Shown here: in pieces, positions 1 to 6,179 of the stretch | How the letters are laid out: each line of letters opens with the position of its first letter | How positions within the stretch are numbered: the stretch's first letter is position 1 | NCBI GenBank assembly: GCA_017961625.1 | Contig: JAGCWY010000122.1 | Coordinates: forward strand, 1 to 13,002 | DNA: 13,002 bases | Reading direction: 5' to 3' | Source of the DNA: Ruminococcus sp. | GTDB taxonomy: Bacteria > Bacillota > Clostridia > Oscillospirales > Ruminococcaceae | Notes under the pieces: generated by a model | Told to the model about the DNA's origin: nothing | The model's input: the letters and a program-made list of their open reading frames with translations, nothing else | Databases searched by the model: none | Position numbers and translations under genes: made by a program

Positions 1-141
1 CCAATGGTAGCCATTATTATCCATGGAAAAACGCTGGCTGCCAATGGTAATTACCAGTAAATAGATGACATATATAACATACAATTACACTGGATATATA
101 TAGCAACAAATTCCAACTGTTGACACTCACCGCCGCTCCCT
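1..141. repeat. Left terminal inverted repeat / protein-primed replication origin
   Basis: The first 141 bases are an exact reverse complement of the last 141; identity stops at 142 (G, where the other end would give T). Perfect ITRs at both edges, plus a protein-primed polymerase inside, mean the window is a complete linear genome whose 5' ends probably carry a covalent terminal protein. Inside the repeat, CCAATGGTA at 1-9 recurs at 41-49, GGTAATTACC (46-55) is a perfect palindrome, CCATGG lies at 21-26, and 88-104 is TA-rich. Bases 1-13 can pair with 35-47. Phi29-type ITRs are often very short, so 141 bp is long for a genome of this size. Confidence 0.97.
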
Positions 142-250
142 GTTGGAAACAAAACACGAGACATTTTCCAGTGACTCCGGAGAAGCAGGAGAAGCTCCGG
201 ATCCTCTCATCCGCTTAGTAGCATTAATCAATTTACACAATAAACACGTA
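142..250. other. Non-coding segment between left ITR and late promoter
   Basis: I see no credible gene here. The only open frame (TTG at 143) has no ribosome site and runs straight through the promoter. The segment has a GC-richer structured block: GGAGAAGC is directly repeated at 179-186 and 188-195, and CCGGAG (177-182) can pair with CTCCGG (195-200). GGAT/ATCC (199-202/209-212) gives a second small stem. It could be a protein-binding site or part of a structured RNA. Phi29 encodes its packaging RNA near a genome end, but no promoter for this segment is visible, so that remains speculation. Confidence 0.4.
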
Positions 251-279
251 TTGACATTATCAGTAATATACTGTATAAT
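251..279 (+). promoter_or_regulatory. Consensus sigma-A promoter for the structural (late) operon
   Basis: TTGACA at 251-256 and TATAAT at 274-279 are separated by exactly 17 bases, a perfect consensus match. Transcription should start near 286 and leave a leader of about 95 nt before the first gene at 382. The spacer contains the inverted repeat CAGTA-ATA-TACTG (261-273), abutting the -10 box, where a bound protein would block RNA polymerase. A promoter this strong would be active from infection onward unless repressed, so the repeat is a plausible operator. Confidence 0.88.
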
Positions 280-329
280 ATTAGCAAGCAGAATGGATCC
301 CGCCATAATGCCTATTAATCATGTACTTC

Positions 330-357
330 GCTGGCCTGTAGTATGTAGCAGGCCAGC
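330..357 (+). other. Leader RNA hairpin upstream of first structural gene
   Basis: GCTGGCCTG (330-338) pairs perfectly with CAGGCCAGC (349-357) around a 10-nt loop. No T-run follows, so it is not an intrinsic terminator. It lies in the presumed 5' untranslated leader, about 11 nt before the GAAGGAG ribosome site. It could protect the mRNA 5' region or bind a regulator. Confidence 0.6.
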
Positions 358-381
358 ACTAATCAAAGAAGGAGTGATATC

Positions 382-615
382 ATGAACTTTTTCACAGTCT
401 ATAACCAGGTTGAGCAGGCTAAGCTCAATAACGTTAAAACAGCTATAACAGCAGCATATGAGATCCCTGCAGTAGAACCTGCAGAGCCTGAAGATGAAAA
501 GCCGATAAAGAAAACAGTCAAGAAGCAGAAACCAGCTGAAGGAGCAGGAGCTGAAAACATAGAGCAGAAGGATCCTGCACCGACAGAGACCGAAGACACA
601 ACAGAGGAGGAATAA
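382..615 (+). CDS. Small acidic protein, possible scaffolding protein
   Basis: This 77-residue protein starts at ATG 382, seven bases after a strong GAAGGAG site (368-374), and ends three bases before the capsid gene. Residues 1-28 look amphipathic and helical. The rest is disordered in composition, rich in Pro, Glu, Lys and Ala, with a very acidic tail (EDTTEEE). In phi29 the gene immediately before the capsid gene encodes the 98-residue scaffold gp7, so position, size and charge make a scaffold or capsid-assembly partner the best guess. I see no sequence similarity that proves it; it could also be a minor head protein. First gene of the late operon. Confidence 0.55.
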   Translation: MNFFTVYNQVEQAKLNNVKTAITAAYEIPAVEPAEPEDEKPIKKTVKKQKPAEGAGAENIEQKDPAPTETEDTTEEE

Positions 616-618
616 ATT

Positions 619-1929
619 ATGGGAACATCAGCAGACGCAGCTCAGATCTATACCTTACTTAATACAGTGGCTGCAATGGCCCTGGGTAAAAGTGCTTTAA
701 CAGTAGTTAATACCGAAGGACTCGTCTCACTCGGAGAGACAGTTCTCTCAACTTCAGACAATACAAGTGCCTTCTACAGTGCATTATCTGCAGTAATAGG
801 CAGAACATACTCAGCATACAGAGCACTGCCTGAAGTACGTCAGGGACTCCAGAGGACTCCTTTAGAGTTTGGCGGCATACTCAGAAAACTCGATATCAGC
901 ACAATTGCAAGAAACATAGCAAATGACTCCTGGGATAATACTAACCCTATCACAGAGACAATAAAGAATGATGTTACTGCAGCAGTATGTCATTACTTCA
1001 GTGACAGAGGTACCTTTGAGATCGAAACAAAGGTTATATATGACTATCAGCTGAAGGCGGCCTTCACAGATGAGTCTTCAATGGCTGCGTTCATCGATAT
1101 GATATTCCAGGACATGTTCAACGGCATGGAGCTGAGTATCAGGAACTGTGAGAACGTAACTATAGGAACTGCTATAGCACTTGCTTCTCAGACAGAGCTC
1201 ACAACTAACTGTTGCATCAATATTCTTTACGCATATAATCAGGCCTTTGGTAAAACACTACAGGCAGCAGACGCTCTCAGAGATGCTGACTTCTTAAGAT
1301 TTGCAGCAGCAGAGATCAAGAAGCACAAAGTATTTATGGAAGAGCCGAGTGCTCTTTATAATCCTGCAGGCTATGAGAAATGGACTCCGGACAGTGAATG
1401 CAACATCCTTGTATATGAAGAGTTCGCGGCCAATATCGCAACTTATCTTCAGAGTTCGACTTTCCATGATGAGATGGTTAAACTTCCGAGATATAAAGAG
1501 AAGTCCTTCTGGATAGGAGCCGGAACCGGATCAACCGCAGACAGAACTCAGGTACTTATTGAGAGAGGGGAGAGCGGATCTGAAGTAGATGTGGCAGTCA
1601 ACGGTGTTATTGCCTGCATGTACGACACAGAGACCATGGGCATAATGATCGATTATGTTCGTACAAAGTCCGATTATAAGCCACGCTATGAGCATACAGA
1701 ATACTATCATAAAGCAGACTGGGCCTCATATGTAGCTCCAGGCCAGCAGATCTGCGTGTTTTATATAGACAACTACTATCCTGTAACAGTTCCGGCCGAT
1801 GATGTCACTAACTGGGCCGTTGCATATGCCAATTATTTTACTAAAGACAATACAGACGGAACTTATGACGCTGCTACTACTACATACGGAGCTACTACTC
1901 AGTATTACAAAAAGCAGCCAACATCATAA
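619..1929 (+). CDS. Major capsid protein (phi29 gp8-like, HK97 fold expected)
   Basis: The 436-residue product starts at ATG 619, eight bases after GAGGAGG (604-610). Length is close to the 448 residues of phi29 gp8. The N-terminal part has the pattern seen in capsid proteins of small gut podophages: a helical start, a stretch near residues 30-45 (VVNTEGLVSLGETVL), then a GRTYSAYR segment near 65. The C-terminal region (about 300-436) is rich in Tyr, Asp and Thr and probably forms beta structure. It is followed by an intrinsic terminator and then the connector gene, the usual head-gene order. The terminator would let the capsid protein be made in excess of the collar and tail proteins. The call rests on pattern and gene order, not on a catalytic motif. 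Confidence 0.85.
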   Translation: MGTSADAAQIYTLLNTVAAMALGKSALTVVNTEGLVSLGETVLSTSDNTSAFYSALSAVIGRTYSAYRALPEVRQGLQRTPLEFGGILRKLDISTIARNIANDSWDNTNPITETIKNDVTAAVCHYFSDRGTFEIETKVIYDYQLKAAFTDESSMAAFIDMIFQDMFNGMELSIRNCENVTIGTAIALASQTELTTNCCINILYAYNQAFGKTLQAADALRDADFLRFAAAEIKKHKVFMEEPSALYNPAGYEKWTPDSECNILVYEEFAANIATYLQSSTFHDEMVKLPRYKEKSFWIGAGTGSTADRTQVLIERGESGSEVDVAVNGVIACMYDTETMGIMIDYVRTKSDYKPRYEHTEYYHKADWASYVAPGQQICVFYIDNYYPVTVPADDVTNWAVAYANYFTKDNTDGTYDAATTTYGATTQYYKKQPTS

Positions 1930-1975
1930 TATTTCCTTTTAACCTCAAAGATGATCATATAACATGTACAGAAAA

Positions 1976-2008
1976 CAGCACATTGATATTTTATCAGTGT
2001 GCTTTTTC
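1976..2008 (+). terminator. Intrinsic terminator between capsid and connector genes
   Basis: AGCACATTGATA (1977-1988) pairs with TATCAGTGTGCT (1992-2003) through 12 base pairs including one G-T wobble, with a 3-nt loop. A run of T (2003-2007) follows and an A-run precedes it. No convincing promoter separates it from the connector gene, so the downstream collar and tail genes should depend on partial read-through. This matches the hundreds of capsid subunits versus about a dozen copies of connector or tail subunits needed per virion. Confidence 0.8.
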
Positions 2009-2027
2009 TGAATAAGGAGGAATGAAC

Positions 2028-2927
2028 ATGTTCTTACAGGACTCAGGGATCCCTATAGGACTGAAATTTGATAATACGTCATATAAGCAGTTCTACATAT
2101 TCCGTTCTAATCAGCTTATGGAGTATCTCATGCAGCTCTTTACATATCATAATCTGCCTGAAGAGCTTCCTGCTCATGAGATCGACACTTATCTGTATCT
2201 CTATGGCCGCTGCGGTATCAACAGGAGCCGGAAGGATCCTGAAAAGCTCATAGCTGTAATTCCTGCAGTAAGCACTCCGACAGATTATTTTGATGAATTT
2301 AAAAAATATACATGGGCCACACCTCTTCAGGGAGGCCAGCAGTACGTAAACAAAAACGGTGTGCTTATCAGTAATACTATGCTGCATAACTCATTATATC
2401 CTCTCGTCCACTGCACTGCAGCGAAGCTCGCTCATGCTGACACTACTATAATATGCTCTCTTGTAAATCAGCGTGATACTGTAGCAATCAAGGCGATCAG
2501 TCAGAAATTCGCAGATGATGCCGAAGACTATAAAAGACAGAAGTATAACGGAAACTTTGCAGTCTTAGTAGATAAAGGCTTTAACTCGCTGGAGATCTCG
2601 GACCTCAGGACAAACAACACTCTCAATATCCGTGAGATAGCAGATACACAACAGCAGATCCTGCAGGAGTTCTGGGAAACGATCGGCGTTAATAAGACCA
2701 CTGAAAAGAGAGAACGTATGGTATCAGCTGAGACTGCAGGAGATCCTCAGTTACTTAAGCTCAATATACTTAATATGTTTAACTCCAGGATGGAAGGCAT
2801 TAAGAAAGTAAATGAGATCTTCGGGACTGATATCACAGTAGAGTGCAATGTTAATATCGAGAACTATGATATCAGAAGTGAAGACGCTGCAGAGAAGGAG
2901 GAAGATGAGAATGAAGAAACTGATTGA
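2028..2927 (+). CDS. Upper collar / connector (portal) protein, phi29 gp10-like
   Basis: This 299-residue protein matches phi29 gp10 (309 residues) in size and position after the capsid gene. I chose ATG 2028 (MFLQDSGIP) because the TAAGGAGG site (2013-2020) lies 7 bases before it. The ATG at 2022 would leave only one base. Residues about 215-275 carry the small-portal pattern: a tract around IGVNKTTEKRERM, then a long helix ending KKVNEIFGT. This resembles portal proteins of small Bacillota podophages. The C-terminus is very acidic. The connector would form the dodecameric channel for packaging and join head to tail, and should contact the ATPase encoded at 11674. Its end overlaps the next gene by 17 bases. 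Confidence 0.82.
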   Translation: MFLQDSGIPIGLKFDNTSYKQFYIFRSNQLMEYLMQLFTYHNLPEELPAHEIDTYLYLYGRCGINRSRKDPEKLIAVIPAVSTPTDYFDEFKKYTWATPLQGGQQYVNKNGVLISNTMLHNSLYPLVHCTAAKLAHADTTIICSLVNQRDTVAIKAISQKFADDAEDYKRQKYNGNFAVLVDKGFNSLEISDLRTNNTLNIREIADTQQQILQEFWETIGVNKTTEKRERMVSAETAGDPQLLKLNILNMFNSRMEGIKKVNEIFGTDITVECNVNIENYDIRSEDAAEKEEDENEETD

Positions 2928-3510
2928 TATTTTCGTTCCGGATGAGAGCGACAATCCTATCTTAGTATCTGCGATCTCATTCCAGGAGAGTGCAGTGTGG
3001 GCAACAGTGCAGAACTGTGTCTACATAGATGAGAGACTCCTGCAGTGCTATAAGGATAAACCAGTGTCAAGAGCTTTTCAGAGTATGGACAAATACGATA
3101 TACTCATAATGATAGGTAACTTCCTTCAGAGTAAAGAGTACGAACTCAACGGACTATGGCAGAGCACTAGACTCTCATATGATCCTATAGAAAACTATAA
3201 CATGGTTGAGCAAAGCTCTGATGAGGACTATGCAGCAAGCTCCGGATCCTCTACAGACAATACGACAACATACGACTCCGGCAGCGATCATAAAACAGGA
3301 ATGACATCAAGCAGTGCTAATTCGAGCAATACAAATACTCACTCACTGACAAGAGCAGGCAACATAGGTGTCACGACAAGCCAGCAGATGATCATGCAGG
3401 AGAGGGGAGTGCTCACCTTCGACTTTATCCAGCATGTAGCAGAACTTATAAATGATAATTTCTGCAGCTCCTTCTGGATCCCTTCAGACTGCTGGGAAGG
3501 ATTACGGTGA
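2911..3510 (+). CDS. Lower collar protein (phi29 gp11-like)
   Basis: I place the start at ATG 2911 (MKKLIDIF), nine bases after AAGGAGG (2895-2901). The nearby ATG 2905 would sit only 3 bases away. The product is 199 residues. Residues 1-100 look folded, residues 101-147 are a Ser/Thr/Asp-rich low-complexity linker, and residues 148-160 are RAGNIGVTTSQQM followed by a helical C-terminus. That motif block recurs in lower collar proteins of phi29-like and related gut podophages. In phi29 the equivalent protein joins the connector to the tail knob. Here it lies between connector and tail genes, as expected. It is shorter than phi29 gp11 (293 residues). Its start overlaps the connector gene, suggesting coupled translation. 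Confidence 0.75.
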   Translation: MKKLIDIFVPDESDNPILVSAISFQESAVWATVQNCVYIDERLLQCYKDKPVSRAFQSMDKYDILIMIGNFLQSKEYELNGLWQSTRLSYDPIENYNMVEQSSDEDYAASSGSSTDNTTTYDSGSDHKTGMTSSSANSSNTNTHSLTRAGNIGVTTSQQMIMQERGVLTFDFIQHVAELINDNFCSSFWIPSDCWEGLR

Positions 3511-3514
3511 TACT

Positions 3515-3949
3515 ATGACAGTTATACTATATAATAATTCCTCTGCATATAACACGCTTTACAAGTCACTTGAGAAAGTCAAGGAAGTTACTGCAGAGAT
3601 CAAGGGAACCTGCAGTGTAGATAATCCGACAATATTAATTGACTACGCGGCACCTTCCTTCAATTACTTCTATATTTCTGAATGGGAGAGGTACTACAAA
3701 GTAAGCAACAGACAGGCAGGTCCGGGGCAGACTGTAGCTATTACAGGACAGAGTGATCCTGTTGAGTCTTTTGCTTCCGGAATAGCAAATCTTGACGTAA
3801 TGATAGTAAGAGCTGAAAGTGAAACACTCCGCTCTCCGGAGCTGGCCGATAACATGATACCTCTTGAGTCTGATATGCAGATAGACAAGATAATCGGAGA
3901 CAATGTAATAGGAAGCGGAAACGGAATGATAGTGATAGGAGTGATATGA
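3515..3949 (+). CDS. Small tail-associated structural protein of unknown role
   Basis: The product is 144 residues from ATG 3515, the only ATG in frame after the previous stop. The nearest ribosome-site-like sequence, AAGGA (3497-3501), is rather far, so translation may be coupled to the lower collar gene, which ends four bases upstream. Residues 37-62 have an aromatic pattern (N-x3-L-I-x-Y, F-N-Y, Y-I-x-x-W-x-R-Y-Y) that I associate with a small structural protein often found beside the lower collar and tail knob in short-genome gut podophages. The sequence is beta-rich with no membrane segment or enzyme motif. A tail or collar component is inferred from position; it might be an adaptor between collar and knob. 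Confidence 0.6.
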   Translation: MTVILYNNSSAYNTLYKSLEKVKEVTAEIKGTCSVDNPTILIDYAAPSFNYFYISEWERYYKVSNRQAGPGQTVAITGQSDPVESFASGIANLDVMIVRAESETLRSPELADNMIPLESDMQIDKIIGDNVIGSGNGMIVIGVI

Positions 3950-3950
3950 T

Positions 3951-5972
3951 ATGGCATTGATACCAGGAACCACTATCGAATATGAAGAAAAAAGACATGA
4001 TGAGATCACAAGTGCTTACAGCTACGCTCCATATGTAACGGCATGGAATACTTTTGAGTATGGTGTATCACAGAACCCTGTGTGTAAGTGGAATTATCCT
4101 ACTCAGACAATACACACAGAAGCTGGTGATAGTTCAGTTTATGCAGATATACTATGGTTATATGATCCAGAGTATGTATTTCCAGAAGCTAATATATTGA
4201 TTAATGCCGATAGCTCGGACACTCTGAATGTCATAACAAAACTTGATATTCAGCAGTATAAATTTAAGATCAAAGGCTTCAGAACAATGTATGCAAGTGA
4301 TACTGGTGTAAGTAATACTATTAATTCAAGAACAGCCGGATATCCTTTACAGACAAATGAAAATATAGTTGATGTGCAGTATTGTTTTTATGATATAGAT
4401 GATCCTGACACAGAAATATATGATATATATCCTGTAATGAGATACACGGTAAACGGTGAAACCTGGTATTTCAGAATTAATATACTTTTCAGTAACTATA
4501 TACGCAATGTGCCGACGGACTCCAACAAGCTGACAGTGCAGGCTCCTGATGGTTATTTTACGCCGCATGATGATGAGATATTAATGATGCACTGCCCTGT
4601 AAGCTGTGACTGGACTATGAATTTCCCTGCACTTAATAACGCTTTTCTGTGTGGTACAAATACAGAATATAATATAGTTTTCAGTAATGTAAACAACGGC
4701 AATAACTCTCTGTATGCACTGGCAGCATCTGTTGAGACAATGCTGCATGTAGTAGCAACACTGGGAATATACTTTGATTATAACGGCACTATGTATCTGG
4801 GATTTATGGACGAAACAGGGCAGACTACTGGAGAGTATCTGACAGAAGACAAATGGGATACAAGTGCACAGTGGGAAAGTGAAAATATTAATAATTATAC
4901 AGAGCATAAGCCTCCATATGTTCCTCCATACAGTGACGAAGACAACACAGATCCTGTAAGTACTACAGGAGCACCTTTTGGAACCGGACTAGCTCATTAT
5001 TATGTAACAACAGTAGACTCTGCAGTTCTCGGTCAGATCTCGGAGGCTCTCGGAACCTGGGATATTGACAATACTAAAAAAGATCTTTACAGGAACCTTA
5101 TCTCATGCAAGATCTTAAAGCCTCCTGCAGGGATCCCTTCCACTCCTTCCACATTCGAGATATACGGAGTAAAACCGCAGTACAACGGAGCTGATATTAG
5201 TATTCCTGCAGTAACAGGTAATCCGGATATAACCTTCGGTCCTTATACGATCTCCCGGAAATTTAATGACTTCAGGGACTACGCTCCTTATACCAGAGCG
5301 GAGATCTTCCTGCCTTACTGCGGCTGGTGTGCCCTTCCGTCTCATGTAGTAGGCCGCTCTGTAAGTGTCAGCTACTTTACAGACGTTATTGCAGGAACTG
5401 TTAAAGCTGTTGTATTCTGCGAGGCTAATCCGGTAGCAGAAGCAGCAGGAGTTATGGCTTATGATATACCTTTTGCAGCTCAAAATGTCGGGGCAAAAAT
5501 CCAGGCAGCTAATACAGGAATGCTGGCATACGGCAAAGCAGCTCTGCAGCTCTCAGCAGGAATAGGGCAGGCAGTGGCTACTAAAGGAAAACAGGGCATG
5601 AGTTCAATAGTAAACGGAGCCTTCGGAGTAGCTGCCGGATATAATCAGCTCTCGATGGCTGCCAATGAAAATTATACAGAGATCTCCGGAAAAGCCGGAG
5701 ACGGATGTGCTCTGGCCGGAATTGATACTATAATAATTAAAATAGTTCGCCCGAAGTACGGAGCTTACAGTAACCCTCCGCATGTTCCTAAAGGCTTTGC
5801 ACATACAGTAGGGTACCTCTCCATGAAACAGGCCAAAGTCTCAGCAGCTTCCGGCCTTATACTCTGCGATAATGTTGATACTTCAGGAATAGGAAAAGCA
5901 ACAGACGCTGAGAGGGCAGAGATCAAAAGAGTATTAGAGACAGGTCTCTATGTCAATAATCCGCCTGAATAG
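3951..5972 (+). CDS. Tail knob / distal tail protein (phi29 gp9-like)
   Basis: The 673-residue protein starts at ATG 3951, one base after the previous stop and nine after AGGAG (3937-3941). Phi29 gp9 has 599 residues. A conserved block near residues 438-463 (NDFRDYAPYTRAEIFLPYCG) is characteristic of this tail family. Residues about 497-570 form a long Ala/Gly-rich hydrophobic stretch. In phi29 gp9, hydrophobic loops at a comparable place plug the tube and form a membrane pore during DNA ejection, so a similar function is likely. The C-terminal block (about 610-673) ends in a tract containing ATDAERAEIKRVLETG, also typical of the family. The middle (about 60-350) is variable and could hold receptor binding, since no separate fibre gene is visible. 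Last gene of the late operon. Confidence 0.82.
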   Translation: MALIPGTTIEYEEKRHDEITSAYSYAPYVTAWNTFEYGVSQNPVCKWNYPTQTIHTEAGDSSVYADILWLYDPEYVFPEANILINADSSDTLNVITKLDIQQYKFKIKGFRTMYASDTGVSNTINSRTAGYPLQTNENIVDVQYCFYDIDDPDTEIYDIYPVMRYTVNGETWYFRINILFSNYIRNVPTDSNKLTVQAPDGYFTPHDDEILMMHCPVSCDWTMNFPALNNAFLCGTNTEYNIVFSNVNNGNNSLYALAASVETMLHVVATLGIYFDYNGTMYLGFMDETGQTTGEYLTEDKWDTSAQWESENINNYTEHKPPYVPPYSDEDNTDPVSTTGAPFGTGLAHYYVTTVDSAVLGQISEALGTWDIDNTKKDLYRNLISCKILKPPAGIPSTPSTFEIYGVKPQYNGADISIPAVTGNPDITFGPYTISRKFNDFRDYAPYTRAEIFLPYCGWCALPSHVVGRSVSVSYFTDVIAGTVKAVVFCEANPVAEAAGVMAYDIPFAAQNVGAKIQAANTGMLAYGKAALQLSAGIGQAVATKGKQGMSSIVNGAFGVAAGYNQLSMAANENYTEISGKAGDGCALAGIDTIIIKIVRPKYGAYSNPPHVPKGFAHTVGYLSMKQAKVSAASGLILCDNVDTSGIGKATDAERAEIKRVLETGLYVNNPPE

Positions 5973-6001
5973 GTGAGAGTCTCACAGAGTCTGTGAGAGT
6001 C
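5973..6001 (+). repeat. GTGAGAGTC direct repeats with competing hairpins after the tail gene
   Basis: GTGAGAGTC occurs at 5973-5981 and 5993-6001, exactly 20 bases apart. TCTCACAG (5980-5987) pairs perfectly with CTGTGAGA (5991-5998) around AGT. Alternatively GTGAG (5973-5977) pairs with CTCAC (5981-5985), also around AGT. The two structures exclude each other. The block lies directly after the tail-knob stop and 27 bases before the terminator. It may slow RNA polymerase, protect mRNA 3' ends or bind a protein. Confidence 0.6.
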
Positions 6002-6027
6002 GATCAGATTATACATATTCAACAAAG

Positions 6028-6067
6028 TAGTGCACTGTATTTTGTATCAGTGCACTATTGTTTTTTT
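6028..6067 (+). terminator. Late-operon intrinsic terminator
   Basis: TAGTGCACTG (6028-6037) pairs perfectly with CAGTGCACTA (6048-6057) around a 10-nt loop. TTGTTTTTTT (6058-6067) follows directly. This closes the structural operon. The same DNA is reused: the two stem arms are copies of the palindrome found in the promoter spacer just downstream, and the first bases of the T-run form the -35 box of the early promoter. Confidence 0.88.
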
Positions 6068-6077
6068 CAGTGCACTG
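6029..6077. repeat. Three AGTGCACT palindromes at 20-bp spacing (operator array candidate)
   Basis: The 8-bp palindrome AGTGCACT occurs at 6029-6036, 6049-6056 and 6069-6076, each start exactly 20 bp from the next, roughly two helical turns, so all face one side of the helix. The third copy, as CAGTGCACTG (6068-6077), lies between the -35 and -10 boxes of the early promoter and the second ends one base before the -35 box. Short symmetric sites in a phased row are typical for ribbon-helix-helix repressors, and such a protein is encoded about 100 bp downstream. Binding is inferred. Confidence 0.72.
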
Positions 6078-6086
6078 ATGTATAAT
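6058..6086 (+). promoter_or_regulatory. Early/replication operon promoter
   Basis: TATAAT at 6081-6086 is a perfect -10 box. TTGTTT at 6058-6063 is an acceptable -35 box with a 17-bp spacer. The start should be near 6093. The -35 box is inside the T-run of the upstream terminator and the spacer contains a palindromic operator candidate. It should drive the genes from the ribbon-helix-helix protein through the packaging ATPase. Confidence 0.78.
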
Positions 6087-6094
6087 AGATGACA

Positions 6095-6112
6095 GAAGGA
6101 GACAGCTCCTTC
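6095..6112 (+). other. 5'-end hairpin of the early transcript
   Basis: GAAGGAG (6095-6101) pairs perfectly with CTCCTTC (6106-6112) around ACAG. It would form at or within a few bases of the predicted 5' end of the early mRNA. Such terminal stems often protect a transcript from decay. It also hides a ribosome-site-like GAAGGAG that has no start codon at a useful distance. Confidence 0.6.
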
Positions 6113-6149
6113 GGAAATACATGTTATATTGATATAAGGAGGTAATTAC

Positions 6150-6179
6150 ATGAACTTAATAAGGGAAGTGATCACTTGA
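6150..6179 (+). CDS. Nine-residue leader ORF coupled to the repressor gene
   Basis: An ideal ribosome site, TAAGGAGG (6135-6142), is followed seven bases later by ATG 6150, which opens only nine codons (MNLIREVIT) before TGA at 6177-6179. That stop overlaps the TTG start of the next gene as TTGA. The arrangement suggests ribosomes loaded on the leader re-initiate on the TTG, tying repressor synthesis to leader translation. An alternative is that one base has been lost here and the leader codons are really the repressor's N-terminus. The peptide itself need not have a function. Confidence 0.45.
   Translation: MNLIREVIT

Noticed and set aside
120..148. TTGACA inside the left ITR as a promoter element
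   Set aside because: There is no -10-like sequence at 16-18 bases downstream; 143-148 reads TTGGAA.
143..385. 80-codon open frame from TTG with a hydrophobic stretch, holin-like at first sight
   Set aside because: It has no ribosome site, uses TTG, and the consensus promoter (251-279) lies within it, so its own mRNA would start inside the frame. The hydrophobic stretch comes from translating the AT-rich promoter.
399..599. Minus-strand hydrophobic frame opposite the possible scaffold gene
   Set aside because: It is an antisense shadow of a Glu/Lys/Ala-rich gene with no expression signals.
2751..2954. Minus-strand frame with a strongly hydrophobic segment (possible membrane protein)
   Set aside because: It is antisense to the connector and lower collar genes. 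Antisense of Lys/Glu-rich coding DNA commonly yields Phe/Leu/Ser-rich shadows, and no minus-strand promoter or ribosome site is visible.
5973..6077. CRISPR-like array because of regularly spaced repeats
   Set aside because: Repeats are only 8-10 bp palindromes at 20-bp steps inside a terminator and promoter, without spacers of normal length or cas genes. Operators fit better.
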